Positions 1 to 8,669 of a DNA stretch of 64,000 bases are shown here, one piece after another (the first letter of the stretch is position 1; each line of letters starts with the position of its first letter). The translations under genes were made by a program, and so were the position numbers. The notes below the pieces were generated by a model. The model ran no database searches. It was not told the DNA's origin and saw only the letters and a program-made list of their open reading frames with translations. The DNA comes from Clostridium sp. JN-9 (GTDB lineage Bacteria; Bacillota; Clostridia; Clostridiales; Clostridiaceae): contig NZ_CP035280.1 in NCBI RefSeq assembly GCF_004103695.1, positions 1,736,001 through 1,800,000 of the forward strand, in the 5' to 3' direction.

Positions 1-2
1 GA

Positions 3-464
3 TTAAAACCAGAGCAGATTAGGGGATATGGACTTGGAGTTATGTTTGCCAGGGCTGCTTATTATGCAAAGCAGTATGCTGAAGCTGAGAACTTTATTTA
101 TAAAGGAAGAGCTTTTGGACCTCATGGTAAGGGTTTAGTTATAGCAAATGATATTGATAATTACAATAACAAAATTAGTGAAATTTTAACCACAGCTGCT
201 ATTAAAGCAAATCTGAAAATAAGAAATTGCGGATTTAAGCCCTTTGTAGCCCCTGCTCTGTCCTCAGGAAGTTTATCTATTATAGAGACTATAAAGGGAA
301 ATTGGAACTATAGTACCACATATATAGGCGGAAACTTTTTTGGAGTGAAAAATCGTATTACAAGTAAAGGAAATATAATAGAAACATATGATTTCAATGA
401 TCAGCTGTTTAATAAAATTAAGGCATCTTATGCAGAGCAGAGTAATTTATTTAAAAAATTATAA
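3..464 (+). CDS. C-terminal part of an unrecognised protein (5' end outside window)
   Basis: The reading frame is open from the left edge and ends with TAA at 464, so only the last 153 residues are visible. An in-frame ATG at 42 is internal to this frame and has no ribosome binding site, so it is unlikely to be the start. The visible part is soluble, with no membrane segment; it contains a short AFGPHGKGL stretch and a glycine-rich GGNFFGVKNR stretch. I do not recognise the family. The next gene starts 17 bases downstream on the same strand with its own ribosome binding site, so the two are probably co-transcribed and may act together in a redox process, which is inference from position only. 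Confidence 0.7.
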   Translation, partial: LKPEQIRGYGLGVMFARAAYYAKQYAEAENFIYKGRAFGPHGKGLVIANDIDNYNNKISEILTTAAIKANLKIRNCGFKPFVAPALSSGSLSIIETIKGNWNYSTTYIGGNFFGVKNRITSKGNIIETYDFNDQLFNKIKASYAEQSNLFKKL

Positions 465-480
465 TTTTGGAGATGATATT

Positions 481-1533
481 TTGAGTAGCTTATATGTAGT
501 TGCTCCAAATAAAAATAAAACAAATACCTTAAAAAAAATGATAGCATCTTTTACAGAAGAATTCGATACGTTGTATTATATCGATAGTTTCAGTGAACAT
601 ATTAATTTAACACATAAAAAAATCCTTTTTGCTCTAGAGCTTGGAAACTACAGCTTTGATTTAGAAATGTTAACATTACTTTCATCTTTAAATATGAATA
701 ACAGCTCAATTATGTCAGGTTCTACTGCAGCCATATTAGTTCACAGTAATTCACAGCTTTATACTAAAAGATGTGCTCAAGGTCTTGTGTTTACTTTAAA
801 TCTCCTTGGCTGCAATTTCATTGGTCATCCATTGGTTGAATGTACTGAGGATTTTATTAATTTTAATACATGGAAAAAGCTATTTACTGAACTATCCTTA
901 GAAGAAATATGTTATAATCAATGCAAAAAACTAGGTAAAAGGCTTTCAGAATATGAGTATATAAAAATAACTAATCCTAAAATAACTGTTTTATATTCAT
1001 CTACTCATATGTTTTCCAATACATTGGATTACTGGCATATGGTTAAAGAAAATCTGAGTCATTGTGAAATCAATGAGATCCATATAGAGAATGGAAAAAT
1101 AATGGACTGTAAGGGCTGTTCATATAAACTATGTGTTCATTATGGAAAGCAAAACTCCTGTTTTTATGGCGGTTTTATGGTGGAAAATGTGCTGCCGGCA
1201 ATAGAGAGAGCAGACTCAGTTGTGTGGCTCTGCCCAAACTTCAATGATGCCATACCTGCTAATTTAACAGCTACAATTAACAGGCTTACTGTTCTTTACA
1301 ACAAAATGAATTTTTATAATAAATCCATGTTTGGTATTGTAGTTTCTGGTAACTCAGGATCTGATTCCGTTGGAAAGCAGTTAATTGGTGCTTTAAATAT
1401 AAATAAAGGATTTAGGTTGCCTCCAAGAGCAATGCTATATGAAACTGCCAATGATCCAAAGTCAATTTATTCTGTACAATATATTGATGAAAAAGCAAAG
1501 TCTTTTGCAGAAAATATGATAAATAATATATAA
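481..1533 (+). CDS. Tandem flavodoxin-like / NADPH-dependent FMN reductase family protein
   Basis: 350 aa from a TTG start at 481, chosen because GGAG (469-472) precedes it at good spacing; the upstream ATG at 388 lies inside the previous gene. The C-terminal half (from about residue 175) resembles NADPH-dependent FMN reductases and iron-sulfur flavoproteins: a beta strand KITVLYSS, then the cysteine cluster CKGCSYKLC followed by another Cys nine residues on, then a flavin-fold segment ending in GIVVSGNSG. The N-terminal half looks like a second copy of the same alpha/beta fold without the cysteines (LYVVAPNKNKT; GSTAAILVHSNS). Probably a flavin or Fe-S electron-transfer protein; substrate unknown. 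Confidence 0.75.
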   Translation: MSSLYVVAPNKNKTNTLKKMIASFTEEFDTLYYIDSFSEHINLTHKKILFALELGNYSFDLEMLTLLSSLNMNNSSIMSGSTAAILVHSNSQLYTKRCAQGLVFTLNLLGCNFIGHPLVECTEDFINFNTWKKLFTELSLEEICYNQCKKLGKRLSEYEYIKITNPKITVLYSSTHMFSNTLDYWHMVKENLSHCEINEIHIENGKIMDCKGCSYKLCVHYGKQNSCFYGGFMVENVLPAIERADSVVWLCPNFNDAIPANLTATINRLTVLYNKMNFYNKSMFGIVVSGNSGSDSVGKQLIGALNINKGFRLPPRAMLYETANDPKSIYSVQYIDEKAKSFAENMINNI

Positions 1534-1545
1534 TATGCTGTGTAG

Positions 1546-1607
1546 GGCTGTCGCATTAAGAATAAATACTACAATATATTGTATGTAAATTCATTAGTAC
1601 GGCAGCC
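1546..1607. repeat. 62-nt imperfect inverted repeat with inner palindrome, between convergent genes
   Basis: Ends GGCTGTCG (1546-1553) and CGGCAGCC (1600-1607) pair, with the pairing extended inward to about 13 bp allowing G-U pairs and one mismatch. The centre is a perfect 14-nt palindrome TACAATATATTGTA. It sits between the plus-strand gene ending at 1533 and the minus-strand small gene ending at 1620. There is no T-tract, so it is not a standard terminator. The outer ends resemble insertion sequence termini, so it could be a solo IS end or MITE-like remnant, or simply a stable 3' hairpin. Confidence 0.5.
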
Positions 1608-1619
1608 ACCTGTGTTTTA

Positions 1620-1751
1620 TTATCCTCTTTTGGCAGATTGTTTCTTGGTGGTTTTATTGTGATTTTTTGCTGTTTCCCGTGTTATGGGAGTCTGCCAATT
1701 ACATTTTTCCATTCTTTGTATTTTGCCATCTGGCTGACTGTCTTTAGGCAT
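1620..1751 (-). CDS. 43-aa basic hydrophilic small protein
   Basis: An ATG at 1751 is preceded by a good ribosome binding site (AGGTGAT, 7 nt upstream) and followed by 43 codons ending TAA at 1620. The peptide begins MPKDSQPDGKIQRMEKC, has one Cys and one Trp, and ends in a Lys/Arg-rich tail KKQSAKRG. It has no signal peptide or membrane segment. It is too short for default ORF calling. The strong ribosome binding site and non-random composition argue that it is real. It lies upstream of a strong hairpin (1546-1607) and just downstream of the minus-strand gene that ends at 1802. I do not know its function. Confidence 0.6.
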   Translation of the reverse strand: MPKDSQPDGKIQRMEKCNWQTPITRETAKNHNKTTKKQSAKRG

Positions 1752-1801
1752 TTCTATCACCTCATGATTTAGTATTTACCTAATTAACATAATAATTCAC
1801 T

Positions 1802-2392
1802 TTACTTTTGCGTATTATATATATCAATGGTTTCTAAATTTTTTTCATAGATATTTTTTTTATTTGAATCAAAGCACTGTATTTTTACCATACTATAATT
1901 AGTAATTTTTTCATTCCAGTATAATAGAAGATACTTACCGTTAAAAATCTTAAAATCCAGTGATTTTAATGTATTGCCTGCAGTATCCTTTACCATAAGT
2001 TTTACTTCTTTTATATTACTGTCATTGATTATACCGAAGATACACATAAGAGCATAATTATTTTTTAAATTACTTTCAAAGTAACTATAATTTATACTTT
2101 CTTTATTATTAATTGTCAAAATATTTGGCTTATCAAGAGGAAACCACATTAGATTTCTTTTTTCAGCTATGTCAGTAGAAATATAATTTCCGAATTTGGA
2201 AAAAAACAATTTTGAATTACCTATAGCTGTGTTATTAATGTTTTCTGATGGACCATAATTAATTCCCTTTTCGTTTTTACTATGAGCTTTCTGTGGACTA
2301 AATGATCCATAAAATAAATGAGGATATAAACAAAATAAAAATATACTAATAATAATTACCCAATATATTATTACTTTTGAATTCTTTTTCAA
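1802..2392 (-). CDS. Membrane-anchored hypothetical protein
   Basis: 196 aa starting at a TTG (2392) with AGGGGG about 9 nt upstream. Residues 8-28 are a hydrophobic segment after a KKNSK start (signal anchor or uncleaved signal peptide); the remainder is a hydrophilic extracytoplasmic domain rich in Asn, Lys and Ile with no motif I recognise. The gene is 13 nt downstream of another small exported protein gene on the same strand and probably forms a two-gene operon with it. An envelope role is likely from topology alone; nothing more specific can be said. Confidence 0.65.
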   Translation of the reverse strand: MKKNSKVIIYWVIIISIFLFCLYPHLFYGSFSPQKAHSKNEKGINYGPSENINNTAIGNSKLFFSKFGNYISTDIAEKRNLMWFPLDKPNILTINNKESINYSYFESNLKNNYALMCIFGIINDSNIKEVKLMVKDTAGNTLKSLDFKIFNGKYLLLYWNEKITNYSMVKIQCFDSNKKNIYEKNLETIDIYNTQK

Positions 2393-2405
2393 GTGACTTG
2401 TCCCC

Positions 2406-2831
2406 CTATTTTAAAGGAATTTTAAAATAAAATTCTCTATTGTATAAATTATATTTTATACATATCTCTTTCAAATCAGTAATTTTTCCATAGTACCTTT
2501 GGCAGTAGTTTTCCATAAAGGAAGATTTTGAGGAAAAACTCTCCATATGTTTATATTCTGTTCCTTCACTATTTAGTACCTTAATATCTTTGAAATTAAA
2601 GTTTTTCATTAAGCTGGGATTCAAAGTCTTATAATTGATATAAAAACTATCTTTATCAATTACAATATTTTTTACATATAACAATGCAGAATCTACTTTA
2701 GTCTTTTTATTACAGTTGATTAGTTTTAAGTCCCCGCTGTATATTTTTCCTTCAATACTACTATTTCCATATACATTTGAAATTGAGCTGCTTATACATG
2801 TAATGCAGAAAAAATAAATAGCTATTAGCAT
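2406..2831 (-). CDS. Small secreted hypothetical protein
   Basis: 141 aa from the ATG at 2831, which has no ribosome binding site. In the same frame an ATT codon at 2855 follows GGAAGTGA at proper distance and would add eight residues (I-N-T-F-K-K-F-L), giving a more classical signal peptide with a KK n-region. An ATT start is rare but fits better here. After the hydrophobic segment and a likely cleavage near residue 22, the mature part (about 115 aa) looks like a small beta-rich domain with two Cys (INCNKK and ENYCQRYY). No family recognised. It is the first gene of a pair with the membrane protein ending at 1802. Confidence 0.6.
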   Translation of the reverse strand: MLIAIYFFCITCISSSISNVYGNSSIEGKIYSGDLKLINCNKKTKVDSALLYVKNIVIDKDSFYINYKTLNPSLMKNFNFKDIKVLNSEGTEYKHMESFSSKSSFMENYCQRYYGKITDLKEICIKYNLYNREFYFKIPLK

Positions 2832-2948
2832 TAGAAATTTTTTAAATGTGTTAATTTATATCACTTCCCAAGATGTTATTGTATAAACTTTTATGTTTAT
2901 ATTATATTTATGAATTGAATGTTTTATTACTTATATATTACTTTCTGA

Positions 2949-2990
2949 TATAATGTATGTGAAGTGAATCACAGAAAGGAGTAATTATAA
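2949..2990 (+). promoter_or_regulatory. Probable -10 element and ribosome binding site of the PHP gene
   Basis: TATAAT at 2949-2954 is a consensus -10 box; the matching -35 (TTACTT near 2927) is weak. AGAAAGGAG at about 2973-2981 is the ribosome binding site for the ATG at 2991. Confidence 0.5.
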
Positions 2991-3824
2991 ATGATTGCAG
3001 ATCTTCATATTCATACAAAGGCCTCTGATGGGAAATATACCCCTAAAGAAATTGTGCAAATGGCCATGTGCGAAAAAATAGATGTCATTGCAATAACAGA
3101 TCATGACACCACTGATGGTATAGATCAGGCTTTGGAAGAAGCCAAAAATAATAATATAACAGTAATACCTGGTATAGAATTATCAACTTTGTATAATGGA
3201 AATAGTGTTCATATTCTTGGATATTTTAATGGAATGAATTATCTAGAAAGCGATTTTCAAAGGTTTTTAAAGGATATACGTGATTATAGAATTTATAGAG
3301 CAAGGCTGATTTTAAAAAAGCTGGATACCTTGTATAATATTAAACTTGATTTTAATAAAGTTATAAGTGAAACTACAGGGGTGCTTGCAAGGCCCCATAT
3401 AGCAGAAGCTATTATAAAATCTGGATACAATTACAGCTATGAATATATTTTTAATAACTTTATTGGGAATAACTGCCCTGCATATGTGCCAAACAAAGAT
3501 ATAAGCATATATGAAGGAATTGAAAGGCTTAGAAATGCAGGAGCACTAGTTGTACTGGCCCATCCTAAACTATTAAAAAATGGCATATTAAATGATGTGT
3601 TAAATTTCAAATTTGACGGAATGGAATCAATATATTATTTAAATTCAGAGGAAGAAACAAAGGAATTTATTAAAATGTCAAAAGAAAGGGATTTAATTGT
3701 TACAGCTGGTTCTGACTTTCATGGTTCAATAAAGGAAGAAGGCAGCCACGCACCTAAAATAGGCTCAGTATATTTGGAAAATGATTTGGTTAATATATTT
3801 TTAAAAAGACTGCATTTAATGTAA
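2991..3824 (+). CDS. PHP domain metal-dependent phosphoesterase (TrpH/YciV-like)
   Basis: 277 aa. The N-terminus carries the PHP metal motif DLHIHTKASDG (D4, H6, H8) and ITDHDTTDG, followed by PGIELST; later come a conserved ARPHIAEA and a LAHPKLL near the C-terminal third, and SDFHG near the end. This layout is that of stand-alone PHP phosphoesterases (TrpH/RNase AM family, about 280 aa), which hydrolyse 3',5'-nucleotide bisphosphates and short 5' RNA ends using a di- or trinuclear metal site. Substrate in this organism is inferred from family only. It is a single gene with its own promoter and terminator. Confidence 0.85.
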   Translation: MIADLHIHTKASDGKYTPKEIVQMAMCEKIDVIAITDHDTTDGIDQALEEAKNNNITVIPGIELSTLYNGNSVHILGYFNGMNYLESDFQRFLKDIRDYRIYRARLILKKLDTLYNIKLDFNKVISETTGVLARPHIAEAIIKSGYNYSYEYIFNNFIGNNCPAYVPNKDISIYEGIERLRNAGALVVLAHPKLLKNGILNDVLNFKFDGMESIYYLNSEEETKEFIKMSKERDLIVTAGSDFHGSIKEEGSHAPKIGSVYLENDLVNIFLKRLHLM

Positions 3825-3876
3825 AAAAGCCTTTCAGCTATAGGAAAATTAATTTCTATTTAGCTGAAAGGCTTTT
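3825..3876. terminator. Bidirectional rho-independent terminator
   Basis: A 16-bp perfect stem (AAAAGCCTTTCAGCTA at 3825-3840 and its complement at 3861-3876) with a 20-nt loop lies between two convergent genes. T-rich runs on both flanks make it usable in both directions. Confidence 0.9.
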
Positions 3877-3886
3877 ATTTCAATTT

Positions 3887-5287
3887 TTATGCTTCTAATA
3901 AGAATGCATAATATCCTTTTACTGCCTCATATATATCTGCTTTACTTGCTACTTCCCAAGGAGCATGCATATTTTGCAGAGCAATACCACAGTCAATAAC
4001 CTGCATATCATATTGTGCAAGAATATAAGCTATTGTTCCGCCGCCTCCCTGGTCAACTTTTCCTAATTCTGAAGTCTGCCATGATACATTATGTTTATCC
4101 ATAATTGATCTTATTTCTGCTATAAATTCAGGGTTAGCATCATTGCAGCCGCTTTTTCCTCTGGCACCGGTATATTTATTAAACACAAGGCCTTTGCCAA
4201 AGTAAGCTGCATTCTTTTTCTCCATAACTGAAGGATAATTTGGATCAAATGCTGCACTAACATCTGATGAAAGCATTTTGGAATTATTCAAAGCTCTTCT
4301 AACTTTTAACTCATTGTAATCTCCACATAAATTCATAACTTCAGCTACAGTATTTTCAAAGAATCTTGAATGCATTCCAGTTGCACCAACGCTGCCTATT
4401 TCTTCTTTATCTACCAATAAAGTTACACAGGTTTTATCAGCTTTATCCATTTTCATCATGGAAACAAATGAAGTATAAGCACAAATTCTGTCATCATGAC
4501 CATAAGCCATAATCATACTTCTGTCAAATCCAAGGTCTCTTGCTTTTCCTGCTGGTACAACTTCTATTTCAGCAGAAACAAAGTCTTCCTCAGTTATTCC
4601 ATATTTTTCATTTAAAATATTTAAAATATTTAACTTTACTTTTTCTTTTGCATCTTTATCATCTATAGGCATACTTCCAACTAAGACATTAAGATCCTCG
4701 CCTTCGATTACTTTGCCAGCTTTTTTATCCATCTGATCTGCTGCTAAGTGGATTAATAAATCAGAGACGCCTAAAACTGGATCATTTTCGTCTTCGCCTA
4801 CTACAACATTAACCTTTGTTCCATCTTTTTTTATAACTACTCCATGTAAAGCTAAAGGCATTGTAACCCATTGATATTTTTTAATACCGCCATAGTAGTG
4901 AGTCTCTAATAATGCTAAGTCAGTATCTTCATATAATGGATTCTGCTTAAGATCTAATCTAGGTGAGTCTACATGAGCTCCCAATATTCTCATGCCATTT
5001 TCCATTGGTTCTTTGCCAATTAAAAATAATGCCAGAGTTTTATCCATATTGTTGGCGTAAACCTTATCACCTGGTTTTAAGCTTCCATTTTTTTTCACTA
5101 ACTCTTTGATATCCTTATAACCAGCTTTTTCGGCTAAAGTTATAAATTCTTTTACGCATTCTCTTTCTGTTTTGCACTTGGACATAAAAGCCTTGTAGTC
5201 ATTATTTACTTTATTGAGTTCATTTTGATCATTTTTGGAGTATTTGCTCCATGCATATTCATAATTTTTTGTAAGTTCTTTTGCCAT
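3887..5287 (-). CDS. M18 family aminopeptidase
   Basis: 466 aa from the ATG at 5287; a TTG at 5299 would add four residues, and neither has a clear ribosome binding site. Family marks of M18 zinc aminopeptidases are present in order: GAHVDSPRLDLK (first zinc His and bridging Asp), DKEEIGSVGATG (catalytic and zinc Glu), SSDVSAAFDPNYP, and DQGGGGTIA with a C-terminal MHAPWEVASK (zinc His). Length fits the bacterial M18 aminopeptidases, cytosolic enzymes that trim N-terminal residues from peptides. Transcribed alone. Confidence 0.92.
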   Translation of the reverse strand: MAKELTKNYEYAWSKYSKNDQNELNKVNNDYKAFMSKCKTERECVKEFITLAEKAGYKDIKELVKKNGSLKPGDKVYANNMDKTLALFLIGKEPMENGMRILGAHVDSPRLDLKQNPLYEDTDLALLETHYYGGIKKYQWVTMPLALHGVVIKKDGTKVNVVVGEDENDPVLGVSDLLIHLAADQMDKKAGKVIEGEDLNVLVGSMPIDDKDAKEKVKLNILNILNEKYGITEEDFVSAEIEVVPAGKARDLGFDRSMIMAYGHDDRICAYTSFVSMMKMDKADKTCVTLLVDKEEIGSVGATGMHSRFFENTVAEVMNLCGDYNELKVRRALNNSKMLSSDVSAAFDPNYPSVMEKKNAAYFGKGLVFNKYTGARGKSGCNDANPEFIAEIRSIMDKHNVSWQTSELGKVDQGGGGTIAYILAQYDMQVIDCGIALQNMHAPWEVASKADIYEAVKGYYAFLLEA

Positions 5288-5404
5288 AATTTTCGCCAAA
5301 ATAAAAATAATTAGAATTAACTTTTATTTGGCTTATTCACCCCCAACGTTGAAATTTTTGTTGCAATTTGCTAACAATTATATTTTATCATAAAGAAAAC
5401 TAAA

Positions 5405-5980
5405 TTAAAATACATTGTTTACTAAATTTTCTTTTTCAGTTATTATATTGTTTATTTTAATATCATTTATATCCATTGGAACTTCATCTATAATTTGAAA
5501 AGAATATGACAATGCAACAATATTACATGTACTTGAACAATTTTTCAGATATCTGTCGTAAAACCCTCCGCCATAGCCTAATCTGCCTCCTTTTTTATCA
5601 AAAGCCAAACCAGGTACTATTATTAAGTCAAACTCATTGGCACTTGCAATGTTATTATGGATCTCAGGCTCTAATATATTATATTTTCCCAAAGATAATT
5701 CTGATAAACTTTTTATATTTACTGCTGCCATTCCCTCTGATTTTGAAATAACCTTTGGTACTGAAACACTTTTCCCTAAGGAAAATGCCTTATTAATTAT
5801 TTTCTTAGTGTCCACTTCATAGTCTAAACTAACATATATAAAAATATTTTCAGCTTTTTTAAAAATAGTGCTTTTGCACACATTCATATATATACCTTCA
5901 TCAAGCCTGGCCTTAATTTCATTATTAAGATTCATCCTTTTATTTATCATTTTATTTCTAATTTCTGTTTTACTGTCCAT
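5405..5980 (-). CDS. 5-formyltetrahydrofolate cyclo-ligase
   Basis: 191 aa from the ATG at 5980, chosen because AAAGGG precedes it; an upstream in-frame ATG (6004) lacks a site and lies deep inside hprK. The family signature GRLGYGGGFYDRYL near the C-terminus, with PGLAFDKKG before it, identifies the enzyme that uses ATP to convert 5-formyl-THF to 5,10-methenyl-THF in the cytosol (YgfA/MTHFS). The start codon overlaps the last 11 bases of hprK, implying translational coupling. Confidence 0.9.
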   Translation of the reverse strand: MDSKTEIRNKMINKRMNLNNEIKARLDEGIYMNVCKSTIFKKAENIFIYVSLDYEVDTKKIINKAFSLGKSVSVPKVISKSEGMAAVNIKSLSELSLGKYNILEPEIHNNIASANEFDLIIVPGLAFDKKGGRLGYGGGFYDRYLKNCSSTCNIVALSYSFQIIDEVPMDINDIKINNIITEKENLVNNVF

Positions 5981-6896
5981 TTTTAGATTCCCTTTCAACT
6001 TCATGCATCCTATTACTTATAGTATCCACTGGTGTAATGTCTGACACTAATGAATATCTATAGTTTGCTGCAGCAGCTTCAATTATAACAGCAATATTTC
6101 TTCCAGGCCTTATAGGTAAAATAAGTCTTCTTACAGGTACATTCAATATTTCAATAGATTCTTTATCTAAACCTAATCTATCGTAATTTTGATCTTCCTT
6201 CCACTGCTCTAAATATATAACTAAATTAATTGTCTTTTGCTTAAGTATAGAGCTTAATCCATATAGTGCAGGCACATCAATTATACCCATACCTCTTACT
6301 TCCATCATCCCTGATGTAATGTATGGTGCAGTGCCATGAAGCACACCTTCCACTTCCTTTATATCTACAGCATCATCAGCTACCAGTCTGTGTCCACGTT
6401 TAATAAGTTCCAAAGCTGATTCACTTTTTCCAATACCGCTTTCACCTGTTATTAAAATACCAATTCCGTAAACATCTACTAAAACACCATGCATTCTGGT
6501 TTCAGGTGCTAATTTATTGTCTAAATAGTTCATAAGCTTACTTATGAATCTTGTTGAAAGAGCTTTTGTTCTTAATATCCATCTTTTGTTTTTAGCTGCA
6601 TATTCTAAAAATTCCTTATGTGGAACGAGACCCCTTGTAACTATTACACATGGAGTTTCAAATTCAAAGAACTTTTTAAGCCTTTTTTTTCTTAATTCAG
6701 GCTGCATTGCATCCAAAAAACTCCACTCTGCCATACCTACTATCTGAACTCTTTCGTTTGCAAAATAATTATAAAATCCACAAAATTGAAGTCCAGGCCT
6801 ATTTGTATCACTAACAGTTATGCTGTTATTATTGCCGCCTTCAACTAATATTTCAAGGTCTAAATCCTTTATTATATCCTTTACAGTAACACCCAT
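5970..6896 (-). CDS. hprK: HPr kinase/phosphorylase
   Basis: 308 aa, the usual length (about 310). It has the Walker A loop GESGIGKS, the conserved DDAVDI that follows it, and the HprK signature around MEVRGMGIIDV. The N-terminal 130 residues match the MurF-like N-terminal domain of the family (VKDIIKDLDLEIL..). HprK phosphorylates HPr on Ser46 in response to glycolytic intermediates and reverses the reaction, driving carbon catabolite repression in Firmicutes. Ribosome binding site GGAGG lies 9 nt before ATG. The gene heads a two-gene unit with the folate cyclo-ligase. Confidence 0.96.
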   Translation of the reverse strand: MGVTVKDIIKDLDLEILVEGGNNNSITVSDTNRPGLQFCGFYNYFANERVQIVGMAEWSFLDAMQPELRKKRLKKFFEFETPCVIVTRGLVPHKEFLEYAAKNKRWILRTKALSTRFISKLMNYLDNKLAPETRMHGVLVDVYGIGILITGESGIGKSESALELIKRGHRLVADDAVDIKEVEGVLHGTAPYITSGMMEVRGMGIIDVPALYGLSSILKQKTINLVIYLEQWKEDQNYDRLGLDKESIEILNVPVRRLILPIRPGRNIAVIIEAAAANYRYSLVSDITPVDTISNRMHEVERESKNGQ

Positions 6897-6943
6897 TTTT
6901 TATCGCCTCCATCATTCACCCCTAAGTGCAGCTTTTTTATAAA

Positions 6944-6969
6944 CCCACCATTGTTAAAAACAAGGTGGG
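6944..6969 (-). terminator. Hairpin, probable terminator
   Basis: CCCACC (6944-6949) and GGTGGG (6964-6969) plus inner TTGT/ACAA pairing form a stable stem between the gene ending at 6977 and hprK. The T-tract is weak on the minus strand. Confidence 0.55.
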
Positions 6970-6976
6970 CATATTT

Positions 6977-7375
6977 TTAAAGATTTAATTCTTCTAAAAT
7001 CTTATCAAAGTCAATTTTTATATTTTTTTCATAAAAAACTGCAGTAAACTCGTTATAAGTATAATCTTCATTATCAATGTCATAAGATATAAATTGTGCT
7101 TCAATGTGAAGATCTTCCATAATATCTTCAATTATGTCTCCAACGTTATCAACTGCTATGTCACTTAAATATGGAATTATAAAATTCTCTGTGTATGACT
7201 TAACATTATTTTTATCTTTACTCATATCATTTGCATATGCCTTGGCTGCTTTAATTTCATCTTCGTCAAAGTCATAAAAGAATCTAAGTACTATAATGTT
7301 ATCCCTGGTATCAATTATTTCTATATCATCAATACCATTATCCTCTAGAATTTCTATTATAGCATCATTATCCAT
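6977..7375 (-). CDS. Acidic hypothetical protein
   Basis: 132 aa with ribosome binding site AGGAGG before the ATG. Strongly acidic (many Asp, Glu), no Cys, no membrane segment; the pattern alternates hydrophobic and acidic residues (IIEILEDNGIDDIEIID), suggesting a small alpha/beta cytosolic protein. I do not recognise a named domain. It is 27 nt downstream of fprA on the same strand, so it is probably co-transcribed with it, and a hairpin follows it. A link to oxygen defence is only a guess from position. Confidence 0.75.
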   Translation of the reverse strand: MDNDAIIEILEDNGIDDIEIIDTRDNIIVLRFFYDFDEDEIKAAKAYANDMSKDKNNVKSYTENFIIPYLSDIAVDNVGDIIEDIMEDLHIEAQFISYDIDNEDYTYNEFTAVFYEKNIKIDFDKILEELNL

Positions 7376-7402
7376 ACAAATCCTCCTAAAAATAATTTAT
7401 AT

Positions 7403-8575
7403 TTATTTTAAATTTAAAAATTCATCCACAAATTTGTCAGCTCTTTTGAAGTCTTCCTCACTTGGTACAAATTTAAATTTAAGTCCCTCTTCAAGAACTT
7501 TAAATTTTAAAGATTTTAATCTAGCAGTAATCATTGGCACACCTTCACCGCTCCAGCCATATGATCCAAAGGCTGCTGCTGTCTTTCCTCTATTGGTTAT
7601 GGCACATACAGTGGATAAAACATCCCAAACAGGCTTAACTGCATCCTGGTTTATTGTAGGAGATCCAATTATAATTCCATTTGCACCTTCTATAAGGGAA
7701 GTTATTTCATCTGGTTTCATGGATGTAATTTCATGAATTTCGGCTTTTATACCTTTTTCATTTATTTTATCTGCAATGTATCTTCCCATTTCCTCTGTAT
7801 TTCCATAAGCTGAAATATAAAATATCTGAATGTTCTTTTCTTTAGGAATACTTAAAAGAGACCACTTTTTATATAAATCTATGTAGGTACCTACATTACC
7901 AATGTGAATAGGGCCGTGGCTTGGGGCTGCAATATCAATTGTTAAATCATTTATTTTATTTAGTCCCATAATTACGAACTTCTTAAAAGGTCCCATTATT
8001 ACATCAAAATAATGTTTCATTTCCTCAAAATAATCATCAGTGCATTTGTCAGTAATTCTTCCCTTAGGGCAGAAATGGCATCCTAAAAAGTCACAGGTAA
8101 ATAAAACATTTGACTGCTGTGCATATGTAAACATTGTATCAGGCCAGTGCAGATTTGGTGCCTGTATAAATTTCAAAGTAGTTTTTCCAAGGCTTAATTC
8201 TTTTGGAACTTCTTCACCATTAAAATCACTGTTAATAATATCCTTTATATATATATTAGCTGCTCTCGATGCAATAATTTTTGCTTCAGGATACGTTTTA
8301 ATAAGTTGTGCCAATGAGCCACTATGATCCAGCTCTGTATGCTGTACAATTATGTAATCAACTTTTCTTTCTCCTATTATACTTTTTATGTTTTCCTTAA
8401 ATTCATCAAAATATCCATTTTTAACAGTATCTATTATGGCTACTTTGTCATCATCTATTAAATATGAATTGTATGTAGTTCCTTTTTTGGTTTCCATAAT
8501 AATGTCAAATACTTTTAATTCCGGGTTCTTAACACCTACCCAGTATATGTTGTCTTTTAGTTTTTCTACTGCCAT
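7403..8575 (-). CDS. fprA: FprA family A-type flavoprotein (flavodiiron protein)
   Basis: 390 aa. The N-terminal metallo-beta-lactamase domain keeps the diiron ligand motif HTELDHSG, then [16 protein letters not shown] and SHGPIH. The C-terminal domain (from about residue 250) is flavodoxin-like, with the FMN loop [10 protein letters not shown] and [11 protein letters not shown]. Flavodiiron proteins reduce O2 to water (or NO to N2O) with electrons from rubredoxin or a rubredoxin-type partner; clostridial FprA acts mostly on oxygen in the cytosol. No fused rubredoxin is present. Ribosome binding site AAGGAGG. Confidence 0.95.
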   Translation of the reverse strand: MAVEKLKDNIYWVGVKNPELKVFDIIMETKKGTTYNSYLIDDDKVAIIDTVKNGYFDEFKENIKSIIGERKVDYIIVQHTELDHSGSLAQLIKTYPEAKIIASRAANIYIKDIINSDFNGEEVPKELSLGKTTLKFIQAPNLHWPDTMFTYAQQSNVLFTCDFLGCHFCPKGRITDKCTDDYFEEMKHYFDVIMGPFKKFVIMGLNKINDLTIDIAAPSHGPIHIGNVGTYIDLYKKWSLLSIPKEKNIQIFYISAYGNTEEMGRYIADKINEKGIKAEIHEITSMKPDEITSLIEGANGIIIGSPTINQDAVKPVWDVLSTVCAITNRGKTAAAFGSYGWSGEGVPMITARLKSLKFKVLEEGLKFKFVPSEEDFKRADKFVDEFLNLK

Positions 8576-8669
8576 TACAAGTTCCTCCTTATGTTGTGTG
8601 TTATATTATTTATATTTTAACACAATCAATAAAAAATACACAAGTTGAGCAAATTTTCTAATATATAAA

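Noticed and set aside
5310-5345. Mini-ORF after GGGGGTG upstream of the M18 aminopeptidase
   Set aside because: Only seven codons after a GTG and no sign of a leader function; likely chance.
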